Source of the DNA: Scatophagus argus
Taxonomy: Eukaryota > Chordata > Actinopteri > Scatophagidae
Direction: 5' to 3'
Assembly: GCF_020382885.2 (NCBI RefSeq)
Contig: NC_058499.1
Location: 11,703,872-11,767,871, forward strand
DNA: 64,000 bases
Part shown: one piece after another, positions 13,301 to 26,200 of the stretch
Layout of the letters: every line of letters starts with the position of its first letter
How positions within the stretch are numbered: the stretch's first letter is position 1
Notes under the pieces: model-generated
What the model was told of the DNA's origin: nothing
Seen by the model: only the letters and a program-made list of their open reading frames with translations
Database searches by the model: none
Position numbers and translations under genes: made by a program

Positions 13301-16300
13301 GACTGTCTCTGCGTTTCAGGCGTGGACTGCTTTCACAGGAAAGGGACGATGTTGGTGTTGAGCCTCCACTTAGATCGTCGTCTGCCTTGTCACTCTGGCG
13401 GTCACTCACAGTGATTACAGGGACAGTCGTCACAGCCTCATTGTCTGAATCGGGAGCAGCTTTGGACATGAATTTGCGGAGACTAGCTGGACTTAATGAT
13501 GGATGTGTCGGGGGTTTAGAGCAGAGTCTATCAACAGACGATCTGTTTCTTGGGAGGTCCTCAACAGAAATAGAATTCTCTATCTTGGCCTCTTTAAGGG
13601 GTTTTGTCTTCAAGATTTCTGGGACAATGTTGTCTTCTTTTGTTTTAATGAATGAAAGCCCATTGTCACCAACCTTTGGTATTTGAGCTTCATATAGTAT
13701 AGTAGAGGGGTTCTCTTTTATAATCTTTTCTGCCGTGTCTTCTAAGTTCTGTTCTCTGCTTTGAGTTTTTTCAGGCTTAATGGTCATATTATTGGCAACA
13801 CCATCTGTTACTCCCCTTTGCGTGGCAGAAGAAGTTTCTGTTTCAGTCTCACTTTGGGTGGACAGTCTGAGTGCAGAATCACTTTCATGACAAGTGATAG
13901 AGATCGGTGGCACCACGAATAAAGGCAATGTTGGAGTTTCAAAAGACTGTGGTGTGTCTAAAGTGTGTGTGTTTACACATATATCATCCTCCTTGTCATC
14001 AGTACAAGAAACACTTATAACAGGAATTGATGTAAAGTCCATGGGAGGGAGCTGTTCACTGCTTTTCACTTGTGGCTGCTCTCGCTCAAACATTTCTGTG
14101 TTACCAATTAATTGCGCAACTTCCTTCAATTTCTTTGTAGGCGAGAGGTTATTATCAGCCTGCATACCTTTCTGCGTGGGCAGCAAACTTGGACACTCAG
14201 TCATGCTTGGGTCTTGTATTATTACAGATGACATAGTTGCATCAAGTTTTTGTAAAATAGGCTCTGATTCTTGCTTGTTTGGTTCCAAAATATTGAGTGG
14301 CAGAGTGAACTCTTTCAACTCAGCCTCAATTATTTCAATTTTTGGGATTACAAAGTGTTCATTTGGGTTTACATCTGGCACAGTTGATTTAATATCTGGG
14401 GTGTCTTCATTAGTAGACATTTGAATTTGTGGAATATTCTCTGACAGTCTATTCTGTTGTCCCTCACTGCTGTTTCGCTGTGCATCATTAATATATTCCT
14501 CCAAAACATTAGCATTACCTTCCTTGTTTTGTGTCACTGAAAGACTCTTTGATACATCAAAATTATCTACTTTCAATGAAACCTTCTCTTCTTTCTCCAC
14601 TTCAAACTGTAAACTCTCATTCCTTGCGTCAGTGCTCTCACCTTTTAAATTTGCCACCTCTTGTGTTTTTAGACTGTGGCACAAGTTACCCTCTAAACCT
14701 TTCTCTAAAACAGAACTAAATATGTCTGTCAATTCACTTCTAACTTCACTTATTCTGTCACTTGAGTTTTCCCCCGATATTGCACTAAGGCTGCAGACTT
14801 TTTCCTCTACTACTGAAGAGGCACATTCTTGTTGTATTTTTAGGTCACTCTTCTCTAAACTCTCTGGGGCCACAGCGGGCGGAAATCCTACATTCATTTC
14901 CTGAATCTGTGAAGTTTGTTCGGTCTCCACTTCACCATCTTTCTCATCACTGTATGCTGCCACAGTAGAAAGAGGTAAAAGCACCTGATGTGGTGCTTTG
15001 GATTCACGTGGCTCTGCTCTCTCTTCTGGCGAAGATGTTTTTAATTCAGTAATCTCAGATCTACTTATAGCAATGTGAGGCTCTATGTCTGATTTCACTT
15101 CAGCTTTCTCTTCCTCAGATGTCTTTTTGGAAGAATGGTCCTCCACTGTGTCAGGTTCAACTTCTTTTCCCAGCATGTCAGTATTCATCTGTTCTTCTTG
15201 TAAAGTTTCAGTGGGTGCTTCTCCAAGGCTGTGGCTGTCTGACACTGAGATAATGCTGTGGGGGGGAGTCCAGCTTTCTTCCACACCAGTGAGCGTGGAT
15301 GTGGGGGAGGATTCTTCTTCAAAAGGGGTTTGGGGCTTTGACAAGACAGATTTATCCTCCCTGGGTGAACTCTCATCTCTTATAGACTGGTTACAGGGCT
15401 GTGGTGAAACTACCAGGCAATGTGACTCTTGCTCTTGCGCTGTGACCTCTTTGATAACTGAGGCTACCTGAGAATCAGCCTGATGGAACGTAAACAAATA
15501 AAGCATCTTAGTACTTCATTGCATTTGGAAATACAGCAGTGTTTGTTTTTCATAATGAACTCTATGAAGCACACATGCTGTCAGCTGGTTTTAACTCTTA
15601 AGCGTGCAAGATATTTTTAACTAGTTTGTTAGTGGCAAAGAGACCGTTCTGGAAAAAAACATTCAGTGTCACGGTGAGGAGTTCAAAGTACACTTAAGAA
15701 GCTTGTTACAGTGAACTTACTGCAGTGACCTTTGACAGTGTGGCACTGCGACATTTTTAGACACATTTTTCTACCATAAATCAACAGAAGCATAAACAGT
15801 CAACAGTCAAACATTAGGTTGTAATGCAATGCTATACTGCTGAAAAGCCCCGTAGCCAGTTTATGATCAATGTTGATCAGTTACCAGTTAATAGCTGATA
15901 GATCATAAATAGCTAATAGCTATTTACAAAATTTAATTACAGAGTTTGGTCTAGACATGCTCTAATTGGTGTCATGAGATAACTTTTGTTTTGAAATGGC
16001 GCTATATAAATAAACTGAATTGAATTGAAATGAAAAAAAAAAGCAGAACAACTCCAAATAGTCAACACATTCTTGTGTTTTATGATCTGTCAGCTTATTT
16101 CAGGAAGTGCCTTACTTCATGTCACGTGCATGATAGCTGAAACCAAGTGTTTACATGTGCAAGGGTCCACTAAAATGTTTAAATAACTCTAGCCCTTTAA
16201 CAGACACGGTTTATCTTTTTTAGTTTAAAATAACTAACTGCACTTGTGTCTTTACGTTGATATTTCTGTCAGCAATTTAAGTGGTTCAGCAGTTCAGCCT

Positions 16301-19300
16301 GCATCTTGGACAGGGGAATTCCCACAAGTGTGCTGTTTACACAAAGAGTTTGTTGGGCAGCGAATAAATGGCAGCTTTTCTGTTGAGAAGGAACTTTTAA
16401 CATGAGCACTTCACAGAAAATATGTTGTGCACATATGGCTCAATCATAAAGCAACTGAGGAAATTAAACTAGAAATGACAAAGAAAAACAAAGATGGGAT
16501 ATTATGAAAAAATGTAAAAATGTTAACTACATTAATTAACAATGTAGTAATCATAGCACTGATAAGAAGATTTATAAGTAGGACTTCAAGCTACATATCA
16601 GTGTTTTGTTGGGTTTTCCCCCTCACTGCCCCTGTTTTTGCTGCTTGCACCGCTACAATTTACGCGTGAGAGTAATGAACATGGTACATGCTGCCTCGTG
16701 AGAACATGTTTGGCCAGCAGTGAGTACTAAGAAAAAAAGAAGTTGCTGCTTTCGATGGAAAGGAACTGGTGTCATGTTCAGTCTAAAAATGAAGTGGGGG
16801 TCATCGCAACTGCTCTGTGTTCAAAAAAAGTGTCACACTTGTGAGACATCATTGTTTTCTGGCGTGACTTCCTCCAAATGATCATCCATCAAGCCTCACT
16901 TTACACAGTACCTTCACCATAGCAAAGGTTCAGCTGTAGTTCCACGTTGTGGATTTACAACTGCTCTGCAGGTGGATAATGTTTAAACATAGCAGTTCCC
17001 TTTTCCACATGTCATTGTGCACCACATGAGTGGATGTTACTGCACAATGTAGAATTCCATAGACAAACATGATATGAGCTTATTGCATTGGGTTAAAATA
17101 ACCACAAAATGACTCAAATTCTTCCAAACTTTCTCCTAAAGCAAATAGACAAATTGAACTAAATATATAAAAACAGATATTCCTTTCTAATAACTGTTAT
17201 ACTGAATGATTTATGACAAGTGCAACTAAAACCATCTGTCTACCACTTCAAGTGAGGAATGTGTCCAAAGTGACGCGGCCCTCCTGTCATGCTGAGACCT
17301 GCCGCAGAACTCACAGCACTGCCGCTCAACCAGACCACACGGCCCTCAGCCGTGCAAAGCCCTGTTTGTAACGTGAGAGCCGCCTCTGACATTCTGGTTT
17401 CATCATGATCTCTGACGCACTGCTGTCCCACTCATAACAGTCAACATCTGAAATATTCCCCATCCTATTTTACAGTGTGCAGTGTAGAGACACAACATCC
17501 CCCACCCCCTCATATACTAGGTACAAGCTGCATCGTTCTTATGCTTCCCTGTTTCTGACACCATCTTGTTTGCCTGGTCATATATCTACGCAGTAAAACC
17601 ACAGCCTCACATGGTCAAGCTGACTCATTCCACCAGTCACTGATTGCTGATATTACACTGAACATTTTAATGTGGTGCGTTATCCCATGAAAATAACATC
17701 TAACTGCAAATTCTTCATCTCCCAAAACCAGCAGCAGCTCAAAGCCTGGGCCATATCTAACATAGTTCAGGCTTCGGCCCTTAAGTATCTCATCTTGTAC
17801 TATCTTGTCACTCAAATGCGCTTTATATATAACTCTCAAGTGACAGCCAGCTGCTCTGCAAGACCACTGTACGTACCTCAGTGAGAACTTGAAGCTCAGA
17901 CAATGGTATTTCTTCACCAGGACTGCTGCTCTCAGGCTCAATAGACACCTCCATGGCCTCCACAGCCACATCAGCCTCCTTGACACTTTGACCTGTGGAC
18001 TCCTCTGCATTCTCAGGTGGCAAATTATGAGGTGGTGGAAGTTCTATAACACTGTCTTCATGCTTATGTTCGTGAGGCTTCAGTGCCACTGACTGTTCTG
18101 TATCCAAAGTTTCTGAAAGCTCCATTGGTTCATCCATTTCCATTGGCGTGACATCCTCTGCCAAAGTTTTGCACATGTTATTATTCTCAAGTTGAAGCTG
18201 AAACGATGGCGGCATTTCCTGTTGAGGAAGCTGTGTTGAGGCAGACAAGTGGTCAGACTCTCTCTCCTTGTTTGCAATGTGATCGTGAGAATCCTTCTTA
18301 CTCTTACCAAAGAGGAAGTCTTTGACTGTGTGGAGCATAGAGGAGATGGAGGCCTGGATGTTGTGGTGGTCATGATCCTTATGTGCTTTGCTGTGATGTT
18401 TGACTTCTGAACCATGTTTTGTGTAGGGTACAGTGTGCGATCCCGCCAGTGGCTTTTCCCCTTCTGTCTCCCTCTCTATAGCCAATTCTTCTGTCTTTTT
18501 CTCTCTCTCATACTCTTCCTCATGTGCTTTTTCTTGTTCTTCTCTCTCTCTTCGCATTCTCTCTTGCTCTCTCTCTTTCTCTTCACCGACACTTACGATA
18601 AGTATATCAGTTTCTTTATGTTTCTCACCTCGAGATGAGTTCTGCTTCTCTTCAGCAGCCTGGGACTGGAGAGTCTCTGCCAGAAACTGTGCCAGACTGA
18701 TTCCTCCATCATAACAGTTTTCACCTCCATTCCCCATTATATGGCCTCTGCTACTGCTGCTGCTGCTAACTGCAGCATCTACACCATTTGAGATCTTAAT
18801 TTTCTTTTTGGCCAATGTTTTCTCAGATGGAGAGCTCTCCTTGTCGGAGTCACTGTCTTTGGTTGTTACAGGGGATGTTTTGTTGATTTCAGAGTCAACT
18901 CCATTAGGTTCTGCAGTAGCTCCCAATTGCTCTGCAGCCTCGGGCTCCTTCACCCTGGGTGGTGGGATGTGTCGCTTCCTTGGAGGACGTTCTGGACTGC
19001 GCTGCTGTTTCTCTTTCTGAATGTTTTCTTTATCCTCCTTCTTGGTTTGAGCATCCAAGTCATTCTTTTTCTTCTCTGCTTTCTGCTTCAGCTTGGCGAA
19101 GAATCTCTGGTGGATCTTGTACTCGTTCATGGTGCCAACTTCCAGGACTCCAGAGCAGGACACAATACCTTTGCTGTTGCTGGCTGAGACCTGATAGATG
19201 GCTGCATCATCCAATGTGCAGCTGAAAACGGAAACATTTATTAATCTCATACTGTAGGTGGTCTCACAGTGTTAAAATGTGCAACAAACAAACAAAAAGC

Positions 19301-21022
19301 TGCATTTCTAAAAATTTTAACCGATGTAATGAATTGTTCTGGTAAAGTTGTGTTACGTACTTATAAATATGGAGGGTGTGGGTTTTTCCATTACGACGAA
19401 TCTCGTATTTTGGGAGTCCACAGTATCGGTCCATTTCCATGTCATCTTTATACCATTTCAGTTCTGGAGCTGGATAACCTAAAGATATGGATAGTCTTGA
19501 AATGATTGCCTCTGGGTCAAAAACATCAGACTTCTAGTGCTGCAAAGCACTTTTCATGAACATTTCTTATTTGCAGGGACCATGTCCTAAGAGACAGTTT
19601 GCACTAAATATCATTTTATCTGAACAATTCATTTGGGAAACTATGTAGTAGACAAAATGTACAGAAACTTTGGCAGGAATGTGTTACAGGCTGTTGCATC
19701 ATGTTCGTGATGTGTCACAGAGGAATAACTGCTGCTAGCGGTTGGGCCCACCCATGCAATCACCCATGCACTCAATAACTCAACATTCTGAAAACAAGCG
19801 AATAAACATGAAATACTTCCTTTGTTTTCATATTAGTCACATCCTGTCTTATAACATGACAAACAGCTTTTCTGTAATTCCAAGAAATAATGAACAGAGG
19901 CTTGGAAATGGACAAGACTGTTAAAAGCAGATCTACCTGATACCACACAGGTGAACTTGACGTTACAGTTTTCTGACACTGCCTTTGATTTCAGCGTGGT
20001 CTCAAAGGAGGGTTGTATGTCTTCGGTCAGCTGAGCCATGACGCTGCACAGCGTGCTCCTGGAAGTAAACACTAATGCATTAGCAACTGAATTCATTGCT
20101 TTTAAATAGTTTAAGAAATAGTTGAAACAGTTTTACATTTCAGTATCATTTCAGTGACCGCTTCACCTCTGTGCAGTACATTCCAATTTCTCATTTAAAA
20201 GGAAAGGATGTTAATACAAATTTCTGGTAGTGACGAGAGTGTGAAAAAGTGACACAGAGACTTGTGAGATATCAGGCAAAACAAAGTTGTCAATCCAACA
20301 CTAAAATCGATGTTCATCACTAAAATTAAACGCAACACCGGACAAACTGGACATTACAGTTAAAAAACGTCTGAAGGCTTCATACTTGGGGTAAACCAGT
20401 TTTGTGGTTAAGTTGTTAGTTGGAAGAAATATTTTAAAAGTTTGGATTACCTCGTTGGCCTGTAGTGAGAATACCTTGAATAGCTATTCAGAGAGGAGGC
20501 AAATAAAGGGACGTCAATGATTACTTAAAATCTGCATATGTGAACCCACCTACATCAAATATTTTAATAACTACCCTCCTCGTTGACAAAAGGAGCACTT
20601 TCTTATTCTATTGGAAGCACCAACACGCATAATTAATGCCATGAGTGGAATATTTGACCCGCAATGTGATAATGTTGAACAATTCCAGCTAAATGAATTT
20701 GATTATACAGAGACATTTTCAATTATGTTTTGTGATTATTTTAGCTTGATCTGTCTGACCCAGATGCCTTTTCTTGACCATCATGCAATTTAAATGTTTT
20801 CTCTTTCTGTTGCAAAATATACTTTGCAAGAAACAAAGATATATATTCTGCATATGCATGAATTATAGAGGATGTTATCTACCTGTTTTCAGGCCTAACA
20901 TTCGAGAGGTAAGTATTGCGGCTTTCTGAACGGCCATTGGAAGAGCTGCCCTCCTCTTCACCAAAGCTGCTTGTCCTCCCATTGCCAGAGTAAGTGCGAG
21001 TCATCGGCCTTCTGGAAGTCAT
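10380..21022 (-). CDS. alpk3: Alpha-kinase 3 (ALPK3), muscle alpha-kinase-fold protein
   Basis: Fourteen coding exons, in reading order: 21022-20883, 20483-20451, 20058-19937, 19478-19361, 19221-17877, 15479-12953, 12697-12550, 12064-11937, 11847-11812, 11719-11445, 11346-11258, 11163-10946, 10852-10804, 10719-10380. Joined length is 5568 nt, 1855 residues plus stop, in one open frame (human about 1900). Order: Ser-rich start; Ig domain about 75-170 (KFTCVVSGYP, EVGTMNEYKIHQRFFAKLK); long low-complexity acidic middle with an Arg/Glu coiled coil; second Ig about 1430-1520 (QVIRKIRGEPFPDASGHLKLWCQ split over exons); alpha-kinase fold about 1534-1780; basic Ser-rich tail. Presumed ATP Lys is 1599. 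Zinc ligands H1710, H1763, C1765 and C1769 are present. The two catalytic Asp positions are Arg1724 and Asn1734, so pseudokinase function is inferred. ALPK3 is known as a sarcomeric M-band/nuclear protein needed for heart muscle. Whether this is the teleost a or b copy is unresolved. Confidence 0.95.
15480..17876 (-). other. Long alpk3 intron with a teleost repeat tail
   Basis: This intron separates the two largest alpk3 exons. Its donor is the GTACGT read on the minus strand at 17876, and its acceptor is the CAG at 15480-15482. It contains the repeat tail at 15991-16033 and no exon that I can support. Confidence 0.75.
15991..16033 (+). repeat. 3' tail of a teleost interspersed repeat
   Basis: A GCGCTATATAAATAAA-type segment is followed by TGAAT-type pentamers. 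This is a widespread teleost repeat ending. The upstream body is too diverged to bound. Confidence 0.6.
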
Positions 21023-21545
21023 TGTCCACTGAAGCAATTCACAAAAAATGTAAAATCCAAGATAAATGTATCACCCACAGTATAAAACTACTCCGTGGTT
21101 ACGTCCACAGTTTGTTCAGGGTTCAGCGCTCAAATTTACTGGTGTTATCCATGTAAAAGCCCCTGGAGAAGAAAACAGAAGCACTTCAGAATGGTAACAA
21201 AACCTATTAGAAGTCAATGAAAGAAAGTATAAGACACACTCTGGGTTATTTGCTTGTATGAAACTCAAAGACACAGTTCAGACTCAATGCTTGTCCTTTC
21301 TAACCAAGCAAAGTACTTGCACTGGAGCAAGTTATAAATAGGATGAGCTATCAGGTTGTGGAAGGGCTGTTAGTGGTCAAGCACAAACATAAGACATGTT
21401 ACACACTTGTACATGTTAGGACTATAATTCAGGTGTTTCTTGGTCACCTTAAAACTTGGTAAATATTCCAACTTACCACTGAGATGTTTTCAGTGTTGCT
21501 TTAGAGTCACAGTCTGTGAAGAAAATCTCTGTAACTGCCTATCAC
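20884..21545 (-). promoter_or_regulatory. alpk3: alpk3 5' untranslated region and inferred first exon
   Basis: The coding start exon is preceded, on the minus strand, by TTGCTTCAG|TGGACAATG, an acceptor six bases before the start codon. A matching donor, CATCTCAGTG|GTAAGT, lies with its exon boundary at 21477, and a TATA box begins about 30 bp upstream of a plausible start site near 21545. A non-coding exon 1 at about 21477-21545 spliced to 21028 is therefore inferred. It is not proven. Confidence 0.55.
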
Positions 21546-21577
21546 ACATGTGTCAGCCAGCAGGGGCCTATTTATAG
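21544..21577 (-). promoter_or_regulatory. alpk3 core promoter: TATA/MEF2 site plus E-box
   Basis: Read on the minus strand, CTATAAATAG at 21577-21568 serves both as a TATA box and as an exact MEF2 consensus (YTA(A/T)4TAR). An E-box palindrome ACACATGTGT lies at 21544-21553, close to the inferred start site. Another MEF2-consensus site, TTATAAATAG, is at 21332-21341 inside the inferred first intron. MEF2 plus E-box is typical of striated-muscle promoters, in keeping with ALPK3 biology. Factor binding is inference. Confidence 0.6.
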
Positions 21578-23180
21578 AAGCACTACAAATAGGTGCTAGA
21601 GCACATCAGATTTTCCGAAACTAGACTTTAGAAGTATCAAAGAAGTTAAAAGCTTAATTCAATTCAGAGTAAAACTAATCACTTAAATCAGAACACATTC
21701 CTAAAAGTTCCATCAATGCAAAATATTGACTGCTTTGTTTGGATCCATCTTAGGTTGGGAAAAATGGTGTCCCAACCCAGTGAGACACTGCAGTGGAGTG
21801 GATGTGGACTTGCAAAACATGTCTGTGGAATATGGTTTATGGTGACAACCAATGGTCTATGTCCTACGTCCAAGTGTTGAAGGACAGCCCCCCACTAAAT
21901 ATTGCGACACATGGTCAAAACATTGAGACCTGCTTGCTCCTCAAATTTCACATCAATTAGACAAAAACGGGCTCAGCTGACAAGATCCATACACTGATTT
22001 AAAGTGTAAGGATATCTCACTGATGTGTCTGCTATTGTTTTAGATTTTTATTACTCATTTTTATGGTTTTAGACATGGTTTATGAGAATTTTTAGTTTAT
22101 TTCTTGGAGGATTCTTTTTCTATATTTGCATTAGAAATGTTATTTATCTTTTTAAAATCCCATCTTTATCAAATACTGAACTCAGTGCTCTATATTGACC
22201 AAGACACTTACCTGGTTAAATAAATATTCAGTAAAAGAATAAATAAGAATAAAAGTAAAATATAGCTTCAACATAAAGACAAACATAAGCAAATAAAGCA
22301 TATCCTGAAATCAATCAAACATCTTTATTTAAATCTAATACTTTTATGTAAAAATGCTATATACCTACCTTACTTACTTATCTGCAATGTAAAAGGGATA
22401 AAAGGCTATATATATATACATAAAGTTAATTTATAAACTTTCATGAGTAGTCAATAAAAGATTTGAACTGAAGACTAAATATTGAAAAACTAAAACACAT
22501 TGTGCTGTATTAAAGCGTAGTTTTCGATCGTACAACACCTGCCAGATTGCTCATTACCGTAATGTCAAGAAAAAGTGGTTCTACTTGAATCTCCTTTACT
22601 CGAAATCAACTCAACCGGCACAGGGTTCGTCTATTTGAATGTTTTTAAACTTTATATAATTAGCTGTTCTAAACTGAAAAGAAATTTCTATATTTTTCAG
22701 TGTACTATGGGTGAGAGACTCTATATGTATTATTAGATGCTCCCTTATTATAGGTATACCGGTAACGTGTGTGCTTGTTCGCTGTCTAATTCCGGGAATG
22801 GGAAGAGTTTGAAGAGTTAAGAGACTACTAGACATTAATTTATGAAGATCGGGAAGAGGAAAACATATGCAGGCTGAGGTCCGACCGCTGTCCAACTGGT
22901 ACGAGGCTGACGCCAGGTAGTCAGTTAAACGTGTGTTTGTGGACGTTTTGAACACTGGTCGTGTCTAAATTAGGACGTTTGTACAGTAAAGAGCTTACTG
23001 TAGTGTACACTTAAAGCTCACTTCACTAGAAATGAGAAGTTAAGGGTTGAGGTTAGACGATGTACGTCTACGGCGATTTCCTGGTGTTATTCGTTATGGC
23101 GTTTTCGTCGTGGTACAATGTGGAATGACTGAAAAAAAAATACTAATGATTGACTTTGACTCAGCTTCTTATAGTCTGGT
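21578..23180. other. Intergenic region between divergent alpk3 and paracaspase genes
   Basis: About 1.6 kb with no supported exon. A repeat tail occurs at 22199-22260. I looked specifically for death-domain-like exons of the paracaspase on the plus strand here and saw none. Promoter elements for the paracaspase must lie toward the right end, but no TATA box is obvious. Confidence 0.55.
22199..22260 (+). repeat. Teleost repeat tail (CCTGGTTAAATAAA type)
   Basis: The phrase ACCTGGTTAAATAAATA followed by A-rich simple sequence matches the 3' end of a retroposon family common in teleosts. The upstream boundary is uncertain. Confidence 0.55.
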
Positions 23181-23205
23181 ATGAGAAGAAGAACATGCAC
23201 TGATG
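23181..23205 (+). promoter_or_regulatory. Upstream start codons abutting the paracaspase start
   Basis: A three-codon upstream ORF (ATG CAC TGA, 23195-23203) ends in TGATG, so its stop shares a base with the assigned start at 23203. A second upstream ATG at 23181 opens a different frame that overlaps the coding region into exon 2. The assigned start has a weak context (C at -3). Whether these bases are in the transcript is not known. Confidence 0.5.
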
Positions 23206-26200
23206 ACTGGATCCCGTCCCGACCCTTGGCGAATAATGCTCAGAGGTATGTTGTGTCTCTACACCGTGCCGTGATTTTCATAATAAACACTCCACATTGT
23301 GGTATGAGATGTCTGAGATTCTCACGTAACTTGTTTCAGAAATTGTCATAGTGCGACATCCTTTCTCTGTATGCGTGCCTGTGAACCATACGGTGACTCT
23401 GAGTGTCCGCGCTGAGGGCACGGGTATCCTCAGCTACCAGTGGTTCACTAATGATAAGAAGGAGGTATGTGAATTTAACTTGTCTTTTGTACTATTAGTA
23501 TTCTATATAATCTGTTATTACTACTATGAGACACACACACAAAACAAACAAACAGAAAAAACCCAGAAAAACTTGAGAGATGAAAGAATTTCATTCCTCT
23601 TAAAGATTTCATATCACGATACTCAAGCATTTTGATTGTTTTCTATAATGTGGAAATAATGTTTGGTGCGTATGAGAACTGTGCATTTCTGTGTATTTTT
23701 ATTCTGTTGCCTCGATCTGAAATCTTGATGTCAGTGAAACCGTTTATTTAGATAAAGGATCAATCAGCTGATTAAAATAACAACTGAAACAATTTCAGTA
23801 TTGAGAAAGAGGCTAACACAGTTTTGCACTTATGAAACACTGGGGCATGTTTGGGAATGCCAGTTCTGATTATTATTTTACATTTTGATTTTGTTGTCAA
23901 GGTGTGTGGTGGCACTGAAGCTGACCTGACCTTCAAAGCTGAAAGAACTCAGCTCTACGTGTGCCGAGTGAATGACCACTTTTTTAACTGCGTGTTCAGC
24001 GAATGGGTGAAAGTGAAGGTGTTGGACATTGACAAATCAGGTATTCATTGTGCCATTCTCATGTTGATTCATACTGCAGTAGTCTGACGCTTGCTTTGCA
24101 TATTTGCAGCATGGCCTCACCTTCTGAGCTGACCAGTGAATCCATTTTATGCATGTTGCTGGTTTATTGCTGTGTGGCTTCAAATCTCAAATTCTTTCTT
24201 TTTAAATATCATCAGGTTTGCCAATACAGTGGCAGGGTGAGCCACACATCGCTGTCAACCCTAAACCCCAGACGGTCCGACAAGGTGCAAAACTCTCTCT
24301 CCGCTGCGCTGCCTTTGGCATCCCCACGCCACATTATCAGTGGTACCGAAATGGACAGCCCCTGCTGGATAAGACTGGTGACACACTGCAGGTAAAGCAG
24401 GATGACATGAAAAGTGTTTACTTAACCTCAGCGCTGATAGTGATTGTGTACACAGTCTTATATTTCGTATGTCCTCTCAGTGACTCATCATCATGCACCT
24501 TTTGCCAGTCATGAAGTTTATTTATAAATTGCAGTTAATATTTGCCATTCTTCTGACACGTGGCAGAAGAGCCATAAATACAAGCAATGGTAGGAAGATA
24601 ATTGTGGTATTGACACTGTGGCTCTTCCAGATTGACCATGCAACGGCCGAACATCAAGGATCATACCTGTGCTCCATATCTAACGTGCTAGAAGAGAGAT
24701 GGACTGAAGCAGTCGATGTCGAGATTGGTAGGTCATTATTGAAACCACTTTAAGAAACTTGCTAAGAGTTTGTCTTTTTGCAGTTCTATCACTGTATTTT
24801 TATCTGGCTTTACTTCTTCCACTTCCAATGAAATGAAGAAAAGCAGATTTCTTTTACACTCCTTTCATTCCACTGATTTAGCACTTAGACCTCAAGTTGT
24901 TTCCATTAGACTGGAGGTACTTTCCCATTTCTACAGAGTAAAAGGGAAGTCATTGCCTCCAAATTCTGCTTGGTCTGAGCCTCAAACACACACAACAGGA
25001 AAGTGATGTAAAGTGAAACTAGTTCTTGCAGTGTTTTGCCTCTTCCTAAACCCTGTTTGGTGTTTAGTTGTTTGTACAGTACATATTATATAGAAAAAAT
25101 AGTGTATGTGTCCTCAGCATCACAGTACATAAGATCAGATTTTTGTTCAGCTTAATCTTTTGTGCTTCTTTTTTTCGTATCTTATAGCCCAACATGAGCG
25201 GCTTCCTCCTGCAGCGCTCACAGGTAAAGTCTTATGAAAAGAAACTGTGAAACTCTGAAATTTGGTACAGACCAAAGCTAATTTGTCACTTTTTAGAGAA
25301 CTCCCTGCTGTGTTTTAAGCAGAATACTACTTTGATCTTTGTTTTAGCCACCGACAAAGTTGCCCTCCTCATTGGCAACTTGAATTACTCCAGCCACCCA
25401 AACCTGATGGCCCCTGTTATGGATGTACATGAGCTGGGCAACCTCCTGCAGCAGCTTGGCTTCAGAGTGGTTTCTCTGCTGGATCTCACCAGGGAGGAGA
25501 TGCTGGCCGCTATTGACAAGTTCATTCAGCTCCTTGACCGAGGAGTTTATGGTTAGTATAATTTGCCTATACATGTTTTGTTTTAAAAAAATGACTTCCT
25601 CTGCTGAGTTCTGTGGCCCTTATTTGTTGTTGTCCACTTGTTATTATAGTATCTTTTATTATATATAGTATCTTGCATCACACATTAGCGTTAAACAAAA
25701 ATGAAAGGTTGGGTGTATGTAAACAGCTCTTGAAGCTATATGTCCAAGCTGGATGTTTATATACACTTCAGGGGAATTACATCACTACTATTGTTAAACA
25801 GCAGACAGGTAATCACAGAACCGTGATGTGAAATTAAGTTGATGATTCATTAAAAAAAAAAAGAGATCTGTCATGTTGTTCCAGAATGATACTGTATGTC
25901 ACTATTTCCTCATCTACTTTATCTTACTAATAGCGAAACAAAGAATGAAAGTTCAAAAAGCCTGTGACATGAAACGTATACTGTATGGAAGTCAGGAATG
26001 TATTTGCTCCCCACTGTGCCTCCAAATATTGCTCATTATTCATCCCGGGATGGCAGAATATGTGTAGTGCAAAATGCAAAGATTACAGTTCTTGCAGTCG
26101 TGCAGCTGTAAGCAGATATGTATTTGATCACTCTTGACAGGCCTCTTCTACTATGCTGGTCATGGGTATGAACACGCTGGGAGGAATTACTTGGTAGCTG

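Noticed and set aside
13186..15471. Several plus-strand open frames of 120-176 codons
   Set aside because: They are antisense shadows of the large alpk3 exon, with serine-rich translations that mirror its acidic, low-complexity code.
12852..15506. Uninterrupted 884-codon minus-strand frame as a stand-alone gene
   Set aside because: It is the largest internal exon of alpk3 (15479-12953). Its ends run past clear splice sites into introns, and the joined frame continues in both neighbours.
19461..19478. Alternative acceptor at 19470 for alpk3 exon 4
   Set aside because: Using it deletes the Gly-Tyr-Pro of the Ig strand. The acceptor giving exon end 19478 restores the family pattern VSGYPAPELKW and keeps phase.
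21578..23180. Possible death-domain exon for the paracaspase
   Set aside because: No plus-strand frame with death-domain-like sequence and flanking splice sites was found by reading.
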